Assembly: GCF_003086295.3 (NCBI RefSeq)
Contig: NC_092052.1
Coordinates: 14,538,346 to 14,602,345 of the forward strand
Source of the DNA: Arachis hypogaea
Taxonomy: Eukaryota > Streptophyta > Magnoliopsida > Fabales > Fabaceae
Direction: 5' to 3'
DNA: 64,000 nt
Of this stretch, positions 1 to 10,639 are shown piece after piece (the first letter of the stretch is position 1; each line of letters opens with the position of its first letter). The notes below the pieces were generated by a model. The model was not told the DNA's origin and did no database searches. It worked only from the letters and a program-made list of their open reading frames with translations. Made by a program: the position numbers and the translations under genes.

Positions 1-1170
1 GAGGGAATGTATATAAAAGTAATAAAACCTACAAGGAAAAATAAAATCATCAAAAAATAGGGTCCCCAAAGACAAGATAGTTCCTTCCAAAGCAAATAAG
101 GAAAACAATCACTAAGCGGCAAAAGAAGCGATTTTTGTAAAATAAACATGCAAAAATTCTAAAGCTTCGCACTACAAATAAAGGAACGATAAAATCATAA
201 ACATCCCTCATATACACAAGTACACCAAACAGAAATAAAGAAAGTACTACATGAATGACGAAGGAAGAAGAACCAACCTTCTTTGTAGAATCAAAGAGGA
301 GTAGCCACAGCGAAAGAAAGCGGTGGAGCACCAAAAATCCAAAGTTCAGAGTGAGAAAATGCAGATATAGGAGAGGAAACTTCGAAGAAAAGACGAAAGA
401 AAACAAAGAAAGGAGAGGGAAAAGTATTTATAACGTACTAGGGGCAAAATAATAAAATGATGCTGTCATTAAAGAAACACACCGTTACCAATATAACTGC
501 TCCCTCACGTGTAAATGCAAATACCTAAACGGACGTGACGGTTGAGAAATTCAAAATCACGTCGGTTTTAAACTAAAATTATGTCGTTTTTCCGACTTAA
601 ACAAATCCGAGTTCAATCAACACTCGAATCCAACTCATAGCTAAGAGGTCGGACTCGAGTAGGGGCACTGTTCATGCCCTGCCCCAATACTATGGTCCAG
701 GCTCAAGTAAGCCAAAAATGCCCAATCCAAAGGTTTGCCTTACCGCTTACCCGACCTCCTCAAAGAGGTCGGGCTCGACATAAGCTGGCAGATAACACTT
801 ATTCAAATAAGTAACTGCCCCCTAAAATCTCTCATCCATTTCTAGAAGAGATATCTCAACAACCCTAAGATAAATGGATGATTATCCACCTTCAGAAGTG
901 GAACTACCCCAACGGTGGTTATTGGATCGTCACCTATAAATACACTGACACACTCAGGTAAATCCAAGTTCCAATACGCTCTAAACCTGCTTACCTCCTT
1001 GCTAACTTAGACATCAGAGTGTCTTTGCAGGTACCACCCTCTCATTCTCTCGCGTACACAACTCGGACAGCGGCTCTCAGACAGAAAATAAGTCGGAGGC
1101 CACCTTCTTCTAACATTTAGGCCAATCCTTCAAACCTAATCCATTTATCTCAGGTTACTTACGTAACACT
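1..1170 (-). mobile_element. LTR and leader of an LTR-retrotransposon-like element, reading leftward
   Basis: Read on the minus strand, the block begins with a leader-like segment. It holds a GGTACCTGCAAAGACACTC motif (about 1018-1038), direct CCGACCTC words, a CCCCTACTCGAG block (about 655-670), a TATA-like TTATAAATA (about 425-433), and then a T-rich leader running off the window at base 1. The order of blocks matches the right end of the window (62870-63700), which is in the opposite orientation and is followed by a gag-like ORF. This suggests one family at both ends. LTR termini and a target duplication were not found, so boundaries are approximate. ORFs on either strand at 50-452 look like leader sequence, not genes. 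Confidence 0.45.
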
Positions 1171-3238
1171 TAGTTATACGGGAACGTGCTAAGCAACTTA
1201 AAAGTCAATAGAATAATCTAATAATAGCGATATTTTAAAAGAGTAATTAATGAAAAGAAAGAATAATGGAATAAATTTAAACATTTTTATACAGCAAAGG
1301 AACTACTTATCCATGACATGATGAGTTTATTATCATAATCACAAGTTTTTTTTATAGAGGGCCCAGTAAAAAAACTATTGGCACCCACCAACAAAGAAGG
1401 AGAGGAAGTTATTGTATCATTGGGCTTGTTAGTTCGTTGCATCTTTGCTTTTGTTCGTGAAATAAAATACTTATGCAATAAACGGTCAGATCATTCATTA
1501 AGTAACTTTCGAAGATTTAAATTTTACTTTATATATATAATAACTTATTGATTAACAAAAAAATTTTAAACGAAATTTAAATTCATCACGGATTAATTTT
1601 TGATATACCAGATTTAAATATAACGTAGGATAAAAAAATTACTTATGCAATATAACATATTACATTTATAAATGTTTAATAAAATTTAATGTTTATTGTA
1701 ATAATCATGTAAAACTAAAAATATAATTAATTTGAGAAAATATGAGTATGAAAATCAAAATTAAACAAAAATATAAGAAATAACATTTAACAGCAATTTT
1801 CAGATAATATACATAATAATCAGCAGACACAAAAGTAAAGTCAAAGTTAGCCTGATGACAAAAAAAACTTATTATGCCTTTCAATGCTCCAGGCAGGTTC
1901 AAATCGTGTCCATTTCATCTTAGAATAATTCAAAATCTCTTTCGCATTGACCATGGTGGACCTGCAGTATTTTGGGACAAGATAAAAGATAATTATCAAA
2001 ATGCTTTTAATATGGACCCATTTAAGATAAGTTCGTCTAACCTCATCTCTCTAATTTGGGTGATATTGTTAAATTTAAAGCCGTTTTTTAAGATCTCGTT
2101 CCAAAAAATTAAGGTCAAACTCATAAGATGCAACTCTTTGAACTTTTGAAGGTTGTATTTTACTTTTTTCGTGATTCATTAAAGTAGAAGAACTATCTAC
2201 AGGTGTTGATATTGTAAAAGTTATATGTTCTCCTTCTTGAATATTAGCCTTCCTTTTAAAAATGTATCAGTTCTTTGATTTTTTATGATTATTTTGTATA
2301 AAAATTTGAATATATATCCAATAAAATATGTAAAAAAGAAATTAGAAGGACAAATATTAAAATTTATAATATTTATTGAATTTTTTTATTAATTTATATA
2401 AATACAATAATATCAATACTTATTGAATATTCTAATATTTTTTATCATATAAAAAATTAAATTAAATAAACAGTCAAATATAAAATAATATTAAATTATA
2501 TAAATAAAAAAATACCTAATTTTTGGTATTTGAACTCAAAGGTAGAAGGAGTATTACTTATTGAATAGAGAGTTGCGAAATGCGAATACATTCAGTTCAG
2601 TCCAAATCCAACAAGGTTTGAATGTTTAAAACTAAAAATAATTGTGCAATAAAAACAAGAGATGAAGATTGAACTTTAATATTTTAAATCATAATAAAGT
2701 ATTTGAACCAACTAAATTATTTTTTATTTTTTAAAGAAGTACTACTAATTTTTTTAACAAAAGTTTAGGAGCCATGGTCCTCCTTATCTTAACTAAGTTC
2801 TGTCCCTGCCTGCGGTGGCTACATTTTGTGCTTCAGCGGGGTTTGGACATTTTTCAACAGGTTAATTACGTGTTGATCGATTTTTTTATTGAACTGTATG
2901 GTCTAATTTGGTTCTAACAACTATGAATAAAACTGATATTATTGTCAAAGTAGGGTTCTAAATTATCAAGATGCAAAATATGTTTAGCTACAAACTAAGT
3001 GGTTCTTAAATTTTAATCTTAATTACTACAAGTACAATATTGACATTAGATTAGCACATTGATTATAGGTGCAGATCATCTAAGGACATTTATTATATGA
3101 GGTTTCGTCTCTGTCCAAAGAATACTCATTCTTATTCCACGAATAATAGACATGTTATTTTAAAATGTGTAAAACCATACCTTTAAATTCTTTTGACACA
3201 ATCCACACCCTTTCTTAAAGAGAAAAATCTCTTTCAAC
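1171..3238. other. AT-rich intergenic spacer, no gene supported
   Basis: About 2 kb of AT-rich DNA. One 91-codon plus-strand ORF (1874-2149) has a protein-like composition in its first 50 codons (a PFHLRIIQNLF-type stretch followed by FWDKIKDNYQ). I could not assign it to a family, and it has no evident partner exons. It may be a fragment of a captured or decayed coding sequence. Nothing else is recognisable. Confidence 0.4.
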
Positions 3239-3247
3239 ATGTAAGTT
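3239..3247. repeat. Left target-site duplication of the 7 kb TIR element
   Basis: ATGTAAGTT lies directly outside the left inverted end. Its partner ATGTAACTT is at 10235-10243, with one mismatch. A 9 bp duplication is typical of the Mutator superfamily. Confidence 0.75.
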
Positions 3248-3585
3248 GGCAAAGGGTTAGATGGTCCAAAATATTTGGATCATTAAATGGTTTTATAACA
3301 AAATATATTTTTTAAATTTTTTAATAATTGTTTAATAGTTTTTATTTAATTTTAATTATAAATTAATTTCATATATTTTATTTAATTATAAAAATTATTT
3401 TTTATTTTATAAATTATTATTTTATTGATCATCTATTATGTTTAATTAACAATAAAAAATAAAAACAATAATAAATTAGATCTTCCATTGATAGTAATAA
3501 CTTTTGGCAATCCCAATCTATAAAAAATTTATCTTTGATCCGTTATTACATCCGTCGAGGGTTGTAAAATCGTGTTTCTTAGAAA

Positions 3586-3872
3586 ATCAATCAATTGGAT
3601 TAACAAATCAATCGATTGAATTTTAGGTTTCCCATAACTCAATCGATTGGACTTCAGGTTATCACAAAACAATCGATTGAAAATTGTAAGGCGGTATCGT
3701 TTTCGCAAAAATCAATCAATTGGTCATATTACCCAATCGATTGAACGATGACTAGAATGTGGGTTTTTTATAATTCAATCGATTGTTTATATTACCCAAT
3801 CAATTGAAGGCTTCTAAGCAACTTGAGGTCTCACAATTCAATTGATTGGTTGTGTTACCCAATCGATTGAAT
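3586..3872. repeat. Left subterminal cluster of CAATCGATTG palindromes
   Basis: About a dozen copies of CAATCGATTG or one-base variants such as CAATCAATTG occur in under 300 bp within the left TIR. They are often spaced in inward-facing pairs 15-25 bp apart. The same words recur in mirrored order at 9508-9905. Subterminal repeats in TIR elements are commonly transposase-binding sites; that role is inferred here. Confidence 0.8.
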
Positions 3873-4437
3873 TATGCACTACGCCGTTCTCATTTTTCTT
3901 ATCATTTTTATAAATTATTATCTTTAAAATTCTATCTTCAATTTTTAAGTTTTTATTTTGATTTAGATACTCTAATATTATCTTTTCTTTAATATTAAGA
4001 TTATAAATTGGTGAATAATCTATCACCAATTATTCAATCCCACAATTGGAATCGTGTATCAATCTCTTTGATTATAAAAAATTTCATTGTTTTTCTTTCG
4101 GATATCCATTTACTTAATATCTAATGTTCTTTCTTCTTTATCCATCTATCTAATATCCAATATTTGTTTATCATTAATTGATAATTACAGTTGCAACAAT
4201 CAACAAAGATCCAATCAATTTTTTTATTGTAGTGTTCAAAAAACAATCCACCGTTTTGATTACAAAATCGAGGTCAGTGAATAGAATCTCTAATTTTGCA
4301 ATTCTTTGTTTTGATACTTTATTCGTGAAATTGATTGTATAATGAAAAAATATTTTTTTATCTTTTAATAATTCACCGACGTTGAAAAATACTAAAAAGT
4401 AAATAAATTTTATTATTTTTTATTATTAATTAGCTAG

Positions 4438-4500
4438 CAATCAGGGAACGACCTAGAGGGGGCGAGTAGTGGCCTCGACCCCCCAAAATTTTAAAAAACT
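4438..4500. mobile_element. hAT-type terminal-sequence relic
   Basis: The run CAGGGAACGACCTAGAGG followed by a GGGGCGAG...CCTCGACCCCCC block resembles the end of a legume hAT element. A related GGGG...CCCC block occurs at 18514-18550 and 19135-19170. No matching opposite end was found here, so it is probably a fragment. Confidence 0.35.
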
Positions 4501-4699
4501 ATACTTATATATAAGATATGTATTTAAAAAATAAAAAAATTATGTAATTTAATAGTTTTATATGTATTATTTTTCACTATGTAATGGATTTATGTTTTAA
4601 TTATTTAATTCACTAATATTTTTTACTTAACTAATTTAATATCATACCCTAAAGTCTTTGTACCTTTTAAATTAGTTTTTATATAATAATCTCTATATT

Positions 4700-6970
4700 T
4701 ATTTTTTAAAAAAATCTTTTGATGGTTATCAGTGGCTAAGAGAAGTAGGGGTTGAATCTTAGACCTCTTTTTGCTGAATGTTACTTTCTGCTTTTTAGAA
4801 TAGCTCCAGAAGATATTTCTACTTTTTGTCTCATAATTGGTCAAGAGACATTTTATTTTTGTCTCGTAACCGGTTAGGAGATATTTTTTAATTTTGTCTC
4901 CCACGAACAGAAACAGTAAAGGAGTAGAAGAGAAAGAGAGAATCACACCCAGAAGTATCCTGGTTCAACTGCTAAGTGCAATGCAGCCTACATCCAGTCT
5001 CCATCACAACAGTGACGGACTCTCACTATAATCAAACTGATTACAGACACCAATTCTTCCCTAGGAACTACCCATTCCTATCCGGGACAAGTCCAGAATC
5101 TATCCCCAAAACTGAACTTGACTTGGTCGCCTACCAAGCTTTCAACTGCAAAGTGCTAACCCAACTTGTAAGGGAACAAGTCCAGATTCTACCCCAACCT
5201 GAACTTGACTAGACCTCAATCTAGCTTTCAACCGCAAAGTTCTAACCCAACTTGTAAGAAAATCCTCTCAGGATCATGACAACAAAATAGAAATACATAC
5301 AAAGAATTTCTGAGATAATAATGACTTTTTCTTTAACTCTCTGCCTTTTTCCACTCATTGGCTTTTTCTTATAAAATCTCACATTTTGCCTTTTACCAAT
5401 GGAACACAGACAGACTCACTAAGAAAAAGAAATATTCAACGAAAGTCATGAAGGAGAAGAATAAACAGCTCAGAGAGCTATGTGAACCCGAACGTGTGCT
5501 CTCACTCCTTGTCTCAACCTTTGGCCATACAAAGAATTTCTGAGATAATAATGACTTTTTTTTAACTCTCTGCCTTTTTCCACTCATTGGCTTTTTCTTA
5601 CAAAACCTCACATTTTGCCTTTTACCAATGAAACACAGACAGACTCACTGAGAAAAAGAAATATTCAACGAAAGTCATGAAGGAGAAGAATAAACATCTC
5701 AAAGAGCTATGGGAACCCGAACGTGTGCTCTCACTCCTTGTCTCAATACTTGGCCGTTCTCCCTTATTATAGAAGGGGAAGCTTCCAAGGTTGAAACGGT
5801 TCAACCGAGCCAACTTCTTCTTCTTCAACACCAAAATCGTTTCGGACAGAGAAAAGAGAGAGAAAACCGAATGCAAAAGCTAACATGCAATTACCTCACT
5901 CTCATCCCATCTCATCAAGCTTCATCAATCTGAGCCTTCCATCTTGACTTGGTCCCCAAGAAGGATTTCTGACCCTTGATAAACCCTTGATCCTTGACAG
6001 CTCCATCTGCTCTATCTTCTGCTTCTTCCCCACGTAGTTACAGTAGCTACCTCCTGTGATGGATGAACAAAAGTAGAGACGAGCTTCACCTAACGGATCT
6101 TTCTCTTTAGCCGAATTGGATTTCTACCATTTTTAGGCATGGTGATCTTGAGGCTTCTTCACCACATCTTACCATTAGTGGTAAAGATCTCAACCACGCC
6201 ATACTGTAGATCTTCTTTTTGCTAAGGACATCATCACCTTAGTCCTTTCCTTGCTTCTAGCTTCTCTGTGATTTTTACTGATAGCTTGCATCTCCTTCTT
6301 TCCTGCTGAAGTGACAACCGAAGAGAGAAGAGAGAATGTAGAAAAGCTTTCAATGGAATTAAGAAAGGAAATTAAAATGAGTTAATTTTCCACTCCCCAT
6401 GCCTAGTAACGTGTAAATCAATTAATGCCATCAAATCAATTTCAAATTTTCTCTTTCCTGTTACCAATGTATGCATTAAATCTATTTAATCAAATTTTGA
6501 ATTTCATAATCCATTGGAGAAGGGAATGGTAACCGTGGAAAGCATGCAATCAATTTAATTAAAATTTGAATTCTACCCAAGTGAATTGGTAACCAAAATA
6601 TGCTTCAACAAAATTGGGCCCCTTTGTTTTTGTGATCAACGTATGGCATCTTTGGACCATTTCCTTCTTTATTTCTTTTATCAATATGGGCTTATGATTT
6701 GGGCTTATCTTCATTTCAAATTTCAGCCATTTTATGTTTGAATTGATTTTGCACAAAACTAAAATAATTCTTTGACCAAAGTGGGCTGCTATATCTTTTT
6801 GACCCATTAGAAAATTGATTTCTTCCTCCTGCACGCTAATAAACATATCAAACAAATCATTGGAAGCATTAAATAAGACACTTAATTTTAATAATTTTTA
6901 ATTTATATTTTAATAATGTTTGATTATCATTTCAGTTTTTCAAACTCAACAATCTCCCTCTTGATGACAA
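4700..6970. repeat. Repetitive noncoding block inside the 7 kb element
   Basis: This block is less AT-rich than its surroundings, has stop codons in every frame and shows no protein family. Its composition, with phrases such as ACAATCTCCCTCTTGATGAC near 6950, recalls retrotransposon flanks seen in legumes, but I cannot assign it. It contains a 230 bp tandem duplication listed separately. Confidence 0.35.
5296..5754. repeat. Tandem duplication, two copies of about 230 bp
   Basis: The sequence starting CATACAAAGAATTTCTGAG at 5296 restarts at 5526 with the same word. Both copies continue through TTTTTCCACTCATTGG, an ACAGACAGACTCACT block and GAACCCGAACGTGTGCTC, ending in a TTGGCC-rich tail. Differences are a few substitutions and a short T-run change, so the duplication looks fairly recent. 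Short ORFs in opposite frames at both copies are by-products. Confidence 0.9.
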
Positions 6971-7526
6971 GCATTATTAAACTGAATTGAAATAATTAGG
7001 ATAGATAACTTCCCTTTGAAGATTTGCCAAAATCTCCCCTTTTCTTTTGTTCAATGTGCTCCCCTTTGATGTGTGCCTGATTAACAAAATATTCAAGAAG
7101 GCCATCACCTGTATACAAGCTCTAAAGAGTTCCAAGAAGATAAAGATTTCAAAACATGAAACCTTTAAGACCGAGCCATTATTTTCACAACTTGATCCAG
7201 ACAGCACATATATGTATACTTAAGCAAATAAATTATTCAAAATATAATCAGAGCTCAAGTTGAAATTCTCTAACACAAAGTGCTCAAAACAATGAGCCAA
7301 AACAGAGCACAAATATTAAAGATAGTCAAATTTTAAATCTATCTTTTTTTAATTTTTAAATTAAGTGAACAATTCTAAAAATTTTCATGTTATCTTATCT
7401 TTTGGTTAAAGTTAAATACAAATTGAATTTTATCTTGATTTTTATTTTAAAATTTAACAAAATAAATTTTATTAATTCATATGATTATATCTTATCTATA
7501 ATTACTTTTAAGTCGATAAATAGTCA

Positions 7527-7566
<40 letters not shown>
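7527..7566. repeat. (TAA)n microsatellite
   Basis: An uninterrupted run of about 13 AAT/TAA triplets inside the 7 kb TIR element. It is a candidate length-polymorphic marker. Confidence 0.95.
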
Positions 7567-7660
7567 TTGGACCGATCACTAATAATTAAATAAAAATAGG
7601 AACAAATTAGTTGAATAGCACTATACGTGTTCAAGCACTTACCAATCGATTGAAACAATA

Positions 7661-7972
7661 ATTGAGGATACTTTAACCGATTTCATTAACAAAATAATCG
7701 ATTAAATCAGTAATTGAACATACTTCAATCGATTGCATTAACAAAACAATCAATTGAATCAGTAATTGAGGATACTTCAATTGATTTCACTAACCAAACA
7801 ATCGATTGAATTAGTTATTGAACCTACTTCAATCGATTGCATTAACAAAACAATCGATTGAATCAGTAATTGAGGATACTTCAATCGATTTCACTAACCA
7901 AACAATCGATTGAATTAGTAATTGATGATACTTCAATCGATTTCACTAACAAAACAATCGATTGAATGCATA
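7661..7972. repeat. Six-copy 52 bp tandem array built on CAATCGATTG
   Basis: Copies begin at 7661, 7713, 7765, 7817, 7869 and 7921, each starting ATTGA(G/A)NATACTT. Each unit carries two half-spaced ATCGATT-type sites, typically TTCAATCGATTT and AACAATCGATTG. The last units are the most regular. The same palindrome is scattered in both TIRs but is not in 52 bp register there. Confidence 0.9.
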
Positions 7973-8112
7973 CAAATTCCTGATTACAAGCATACTTCGA
8001 TCGATTTGTTTCCTAATTCAATCGATTGATTGCATATCAATTGATTTTAAGAAAAACTGAAACAATTTCAAGACAAATAAATAAAATTTTTTCATTCTTC
8101 GACACATTTTCT

Positions 8113-9279
8113 TCATGGTCCAGGCCTTGAGATGATGCCCCTTGGGTTTGTGATGCCTAGATTACTGTATAGAAGATCAATTGCTTCTCGTTGATGATTG
8201 ATAGCTTCAGTTTGCCTGTCTTGACACTGCCTCATCTCAGCAAATTGTTCCTCCATGTATAATCTTATATTTCGCAATTCATCCATCAAATCTTGCATTG
8301 TTGGCAAAGGAGGCGGTGGCGGTGGGGATTCCTGGGGTTGTGCTTGCACCTCAGGGTCTTGTGGTTGTCCTTGGATCTGAGGTTCTTGGGCATCCGGGTC
8401 TTTTTTCATCTGTCTTAGAGTGTTGTCATCAATCTTGGCTACATTACTCAAGATGATACTTTTCTCTTCACTCAAGTCAATTCCAAGCTATTTGAAAATC
8501 TTGGTCCATTGGCAAGCATATCCTAAACTAATACTTGATTTTCCTCTCTTCATTTCAAGCATATGATGAACCATAAAATAAGGCCAGTTTATCTCCTTTC
8601 CAGTCACCATAGCCTAAAGCACTAGAATATCTTAGTTAAACAAGATTCCATGATTATGTTTTCTTGGAATCAACATGTATGAAAATAAATACATCAATAT
8701 ACGCTGCTCATTACCCAAACCACTGCAACTTATGTTACCTCTAACATCCATATGTGGATCCTCATACTGCAGACTCTGCAAACCAACCAATCTATTATAT
8801 TCACCCCATTCCTTATCTGCCGCAATACCTCCAGTAAATTTTGCCCCATGATAAACTAAATTCCATTATTCAGCTAATTGTTCCAAAGTAACTCTATAAT
8901 GTCGTGACCCTAAATCAAACTCAATCAGCGGCATTAGTTCTTCACCCTCTTTATTAGTTTCAAGAACAACATAATTTAAAGTACTATAAACAGCCCTAAC
9001 CAAGTGGGGATAATAATCATCCTTAGTTTGTACAAAATCAGTTAAGTGTTGTGTTTGGAAAGTATTCCAGACCAAATTATAATGTTTATCATGAATGAAC
9101 TCGGTTGTTATGTACCTGGGAAGAACAATTGCCCTTGACTCGAACTTCTCCACATAATTGTTCAATGCCCTCGGAGACGGCAGCCACCTTGCCATGTAAT
9201 GGGATGAAGCAATTAGTCTGGTGGATGCAAAACTTTCACCCTCAACCCTAGCTCTTTTGGAGTTTTTAGTTCTAGCCAT
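8113..9279 (-). pseudogene. Decayed gag-like / putative plant transposon protein ORF
   Basis: A single minus-strand frame of 389 codons runs from ATG at 9279 to TGA at 8113-8115. Four in-frame stops interrupt it, at 8866-8868, 8632-8634, 8614-8616 and 8488-8490, with no frameshift. The N-terminal third (MARTKNSKRARVEGES start, then a LPSPRALNNYVEKF and DDYYPHLVRAVYS region) resembles the putative plant transposon / gag-like domain common in legume retroelements. The C-terminal part is proline- and glutamine-rich, with a PPPPPP run followed by a predicted coiled coil (MQDLMDELRNIRLYMEEQFA). Only nonsense substitutions separate it from an open frame, so it was intact fairly recently. It lies inside the 7 kb TIR element and is presumably cargo. 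Confidence 0.75.
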
Positions 9280-9507
9280 TTTGGGGATATTGATTCGGTG
9301 AGTTTTGTAGGGATTTAGATAAGGATTAATAATATGTATGTAGTTTAGAGTGGATGTTGGTGAGATTGGAGAAGAAGAAGAAAGAAGTTTTTTGGATTTA
9401 GAGAGAGAAGAGAGGAAAATGTAGAAATGGTGTTGTTATGTTTTAAAAATGGGAGGGAGGCTGAATACACATGGTTACCAGGTTTAATATATAGCGCAAT
9501 TCAAAAT

Positions 9508-9905
9508 TCAATCGATTGGATTATCTTACCAATCAATTGAATGCAGAAAAAAACTTATTTACATCACATTCCAATCGATTGAATGCTCATACCAATCGAT
9601 TGAATTTGAATACACCTTTAGTCACGTACAAACTTCAATCGATTGGGCAACACAACCAATCGATTGAATTGTGAGACCTCAAGTTGCTTTGAATCCTTCA
9701 ATCAATTAGGAAATATAAACAATCAATTGAATTATAAAAAAACTCACATTCTAGTCATTGTTCAATCAATTGGGTAAATTGACCAATTGATTGATTTTTG
9801 CAAAAACCATACTGCCTTGCAATTTTCAATCGATTGTTTTGGGATAACCTGAAGTCCAATCGATTGAGTTATGGAAAACCTGAAATTCAATCGATTGATT
9901 TTCTA
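9508..9905. repeat. Right subterminal cluster of CAATCGATTG palindromes
   Basis: The counterpart of the left cluster, with about fourteen CAATCGATTG or single-base-variant sites. The part from about 9628 onward is the inverted copy of 3586-3872. The part from 9508 to 9610 has extra sites outside the TIR match. Confidence 0.8.
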
Positions 9906-10234
9906 AGAAACACGATTTTACAACCCTCGACAGATGTAACAGATTAAAGATAAATTTTTCATTAATTGGGATTGCCAAAAGTTATTACGATCAATGGAAG
10001 ATCTAATTCATTATTGTTTTTGTTTTTGATTGTTAATAAACATAATAGATGACTGATAAAATAATAATTTATAAAATAAAAACTAGTTTTTATAATTAAA
10101 TAAAATATATGGGGTTAATTTGTAATTAGAATTAAATAAGAATTATTTAACAATTATTAAAAAACTTAAAAAACATGTTTTGTTATGGAACCATTTAATG
10201 GTTCAAACGTTTTGGGACCATCGAATCCGGTGCC

Positions 10235-10243
10235 ATGTAACTT
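10235..10243. repeat. Right target-site duplication of the 7 kb TIR element
   Basis: ATGTAACTT directly follows the right inverted end and matches ATGTAAGTT at 3239-3247 at eight of nine positions. Confidence 0.75.
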
Positions 10244-10639
10244 AACAGTTATATCTTTTTCACTAAATTTTCTATCTTATTAGCAACACAAAAACAAAAC
10301 GACACCTCCTATTTATAAGCTAAAATTATTTTATTGTGTATTTTTCTTTTATAATTATTGTGCACCTCTCTTCTCACTATCATTTTGACACTGCAAAGTC
10401 CTCTTACCCCCCCCCCCTCTCTTCTCACTAGAAGAAACTTAAATTATATCTACACATATATCATCCCCCTTCATATTTACATAAAGCATGTTCCACAAAA
10501 AATAACACACTTAATATTTTAACACCTAATTACTAACATCAAAACTTCTACTTATAAATGTGTCCACAATTTATTAATCAATAATACCGAATTATATAAA
10601 TAGAGAAGTTTTTAAACATAAAAATTTAACAGTTTAGTC
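10244..10639. other. Spacer between TIR element and Helitron relic
   Basis: AT-rich, with a run of about 10 C near 10406-10416 in a pyrimidine-rich stretch. It could be the 3' end of the Helitron relic, which reads on the minus strand, but no convincing hairpin plus CTRR terminus was found. Confidence 0.3.

Larger units (their letters stand above)
3248..10234. mobile_element. Mutator-like TIR element, about 7 kb, with long inverted ends and no transposase seen
   Basis: The two ends are inverted copies: roughly 3248-3874 matches the reverse complement of roughly 9628-10234. Outermost bases are GGCAAAGGGTTAGATGGTCC on the left and GGCACCGGATTCGATGGTCC on the right, read inward. Flanking 9-mers match at 8 of 9 positions. 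Long TIRs plus a 9 bp duplication are hallmarks of Mutator-like elements. Both TIRs carry clusters of the palindrome CAATCGATTG and near-variants, and a third cluster lies inside. The only substantial coding relic is a gag-like ORF at 8113-9279 on the minus strand. No MURA motifs were found, so the element looks non-autonomous. A hAT-like end relic (4438-4495) and a repetitive block (4700-6970) lie inside it and may be nested insertions. Confidence 0.72.

Noticed and set aside
50..452. Overlapping ORFs on both strands (118 and 65 codons)
   Set aside because: Low-complexity, Phe/Leu-rich or Lys/Glu-rich mirror images over a T-rich retroelement leader. No family motif.
5393..5933. Three similar ORFs over the tandem duplication
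   Set aside because: The repetition comes from the 230 bp duplication. The opposite frames are mirror translations without a recognisable domain.
7661..7972. CRISPR-like direct repeats
   Set aside because: Units are contiguous 52 bp minisatellite copies with no unique spacers, in a plant nuclear context.
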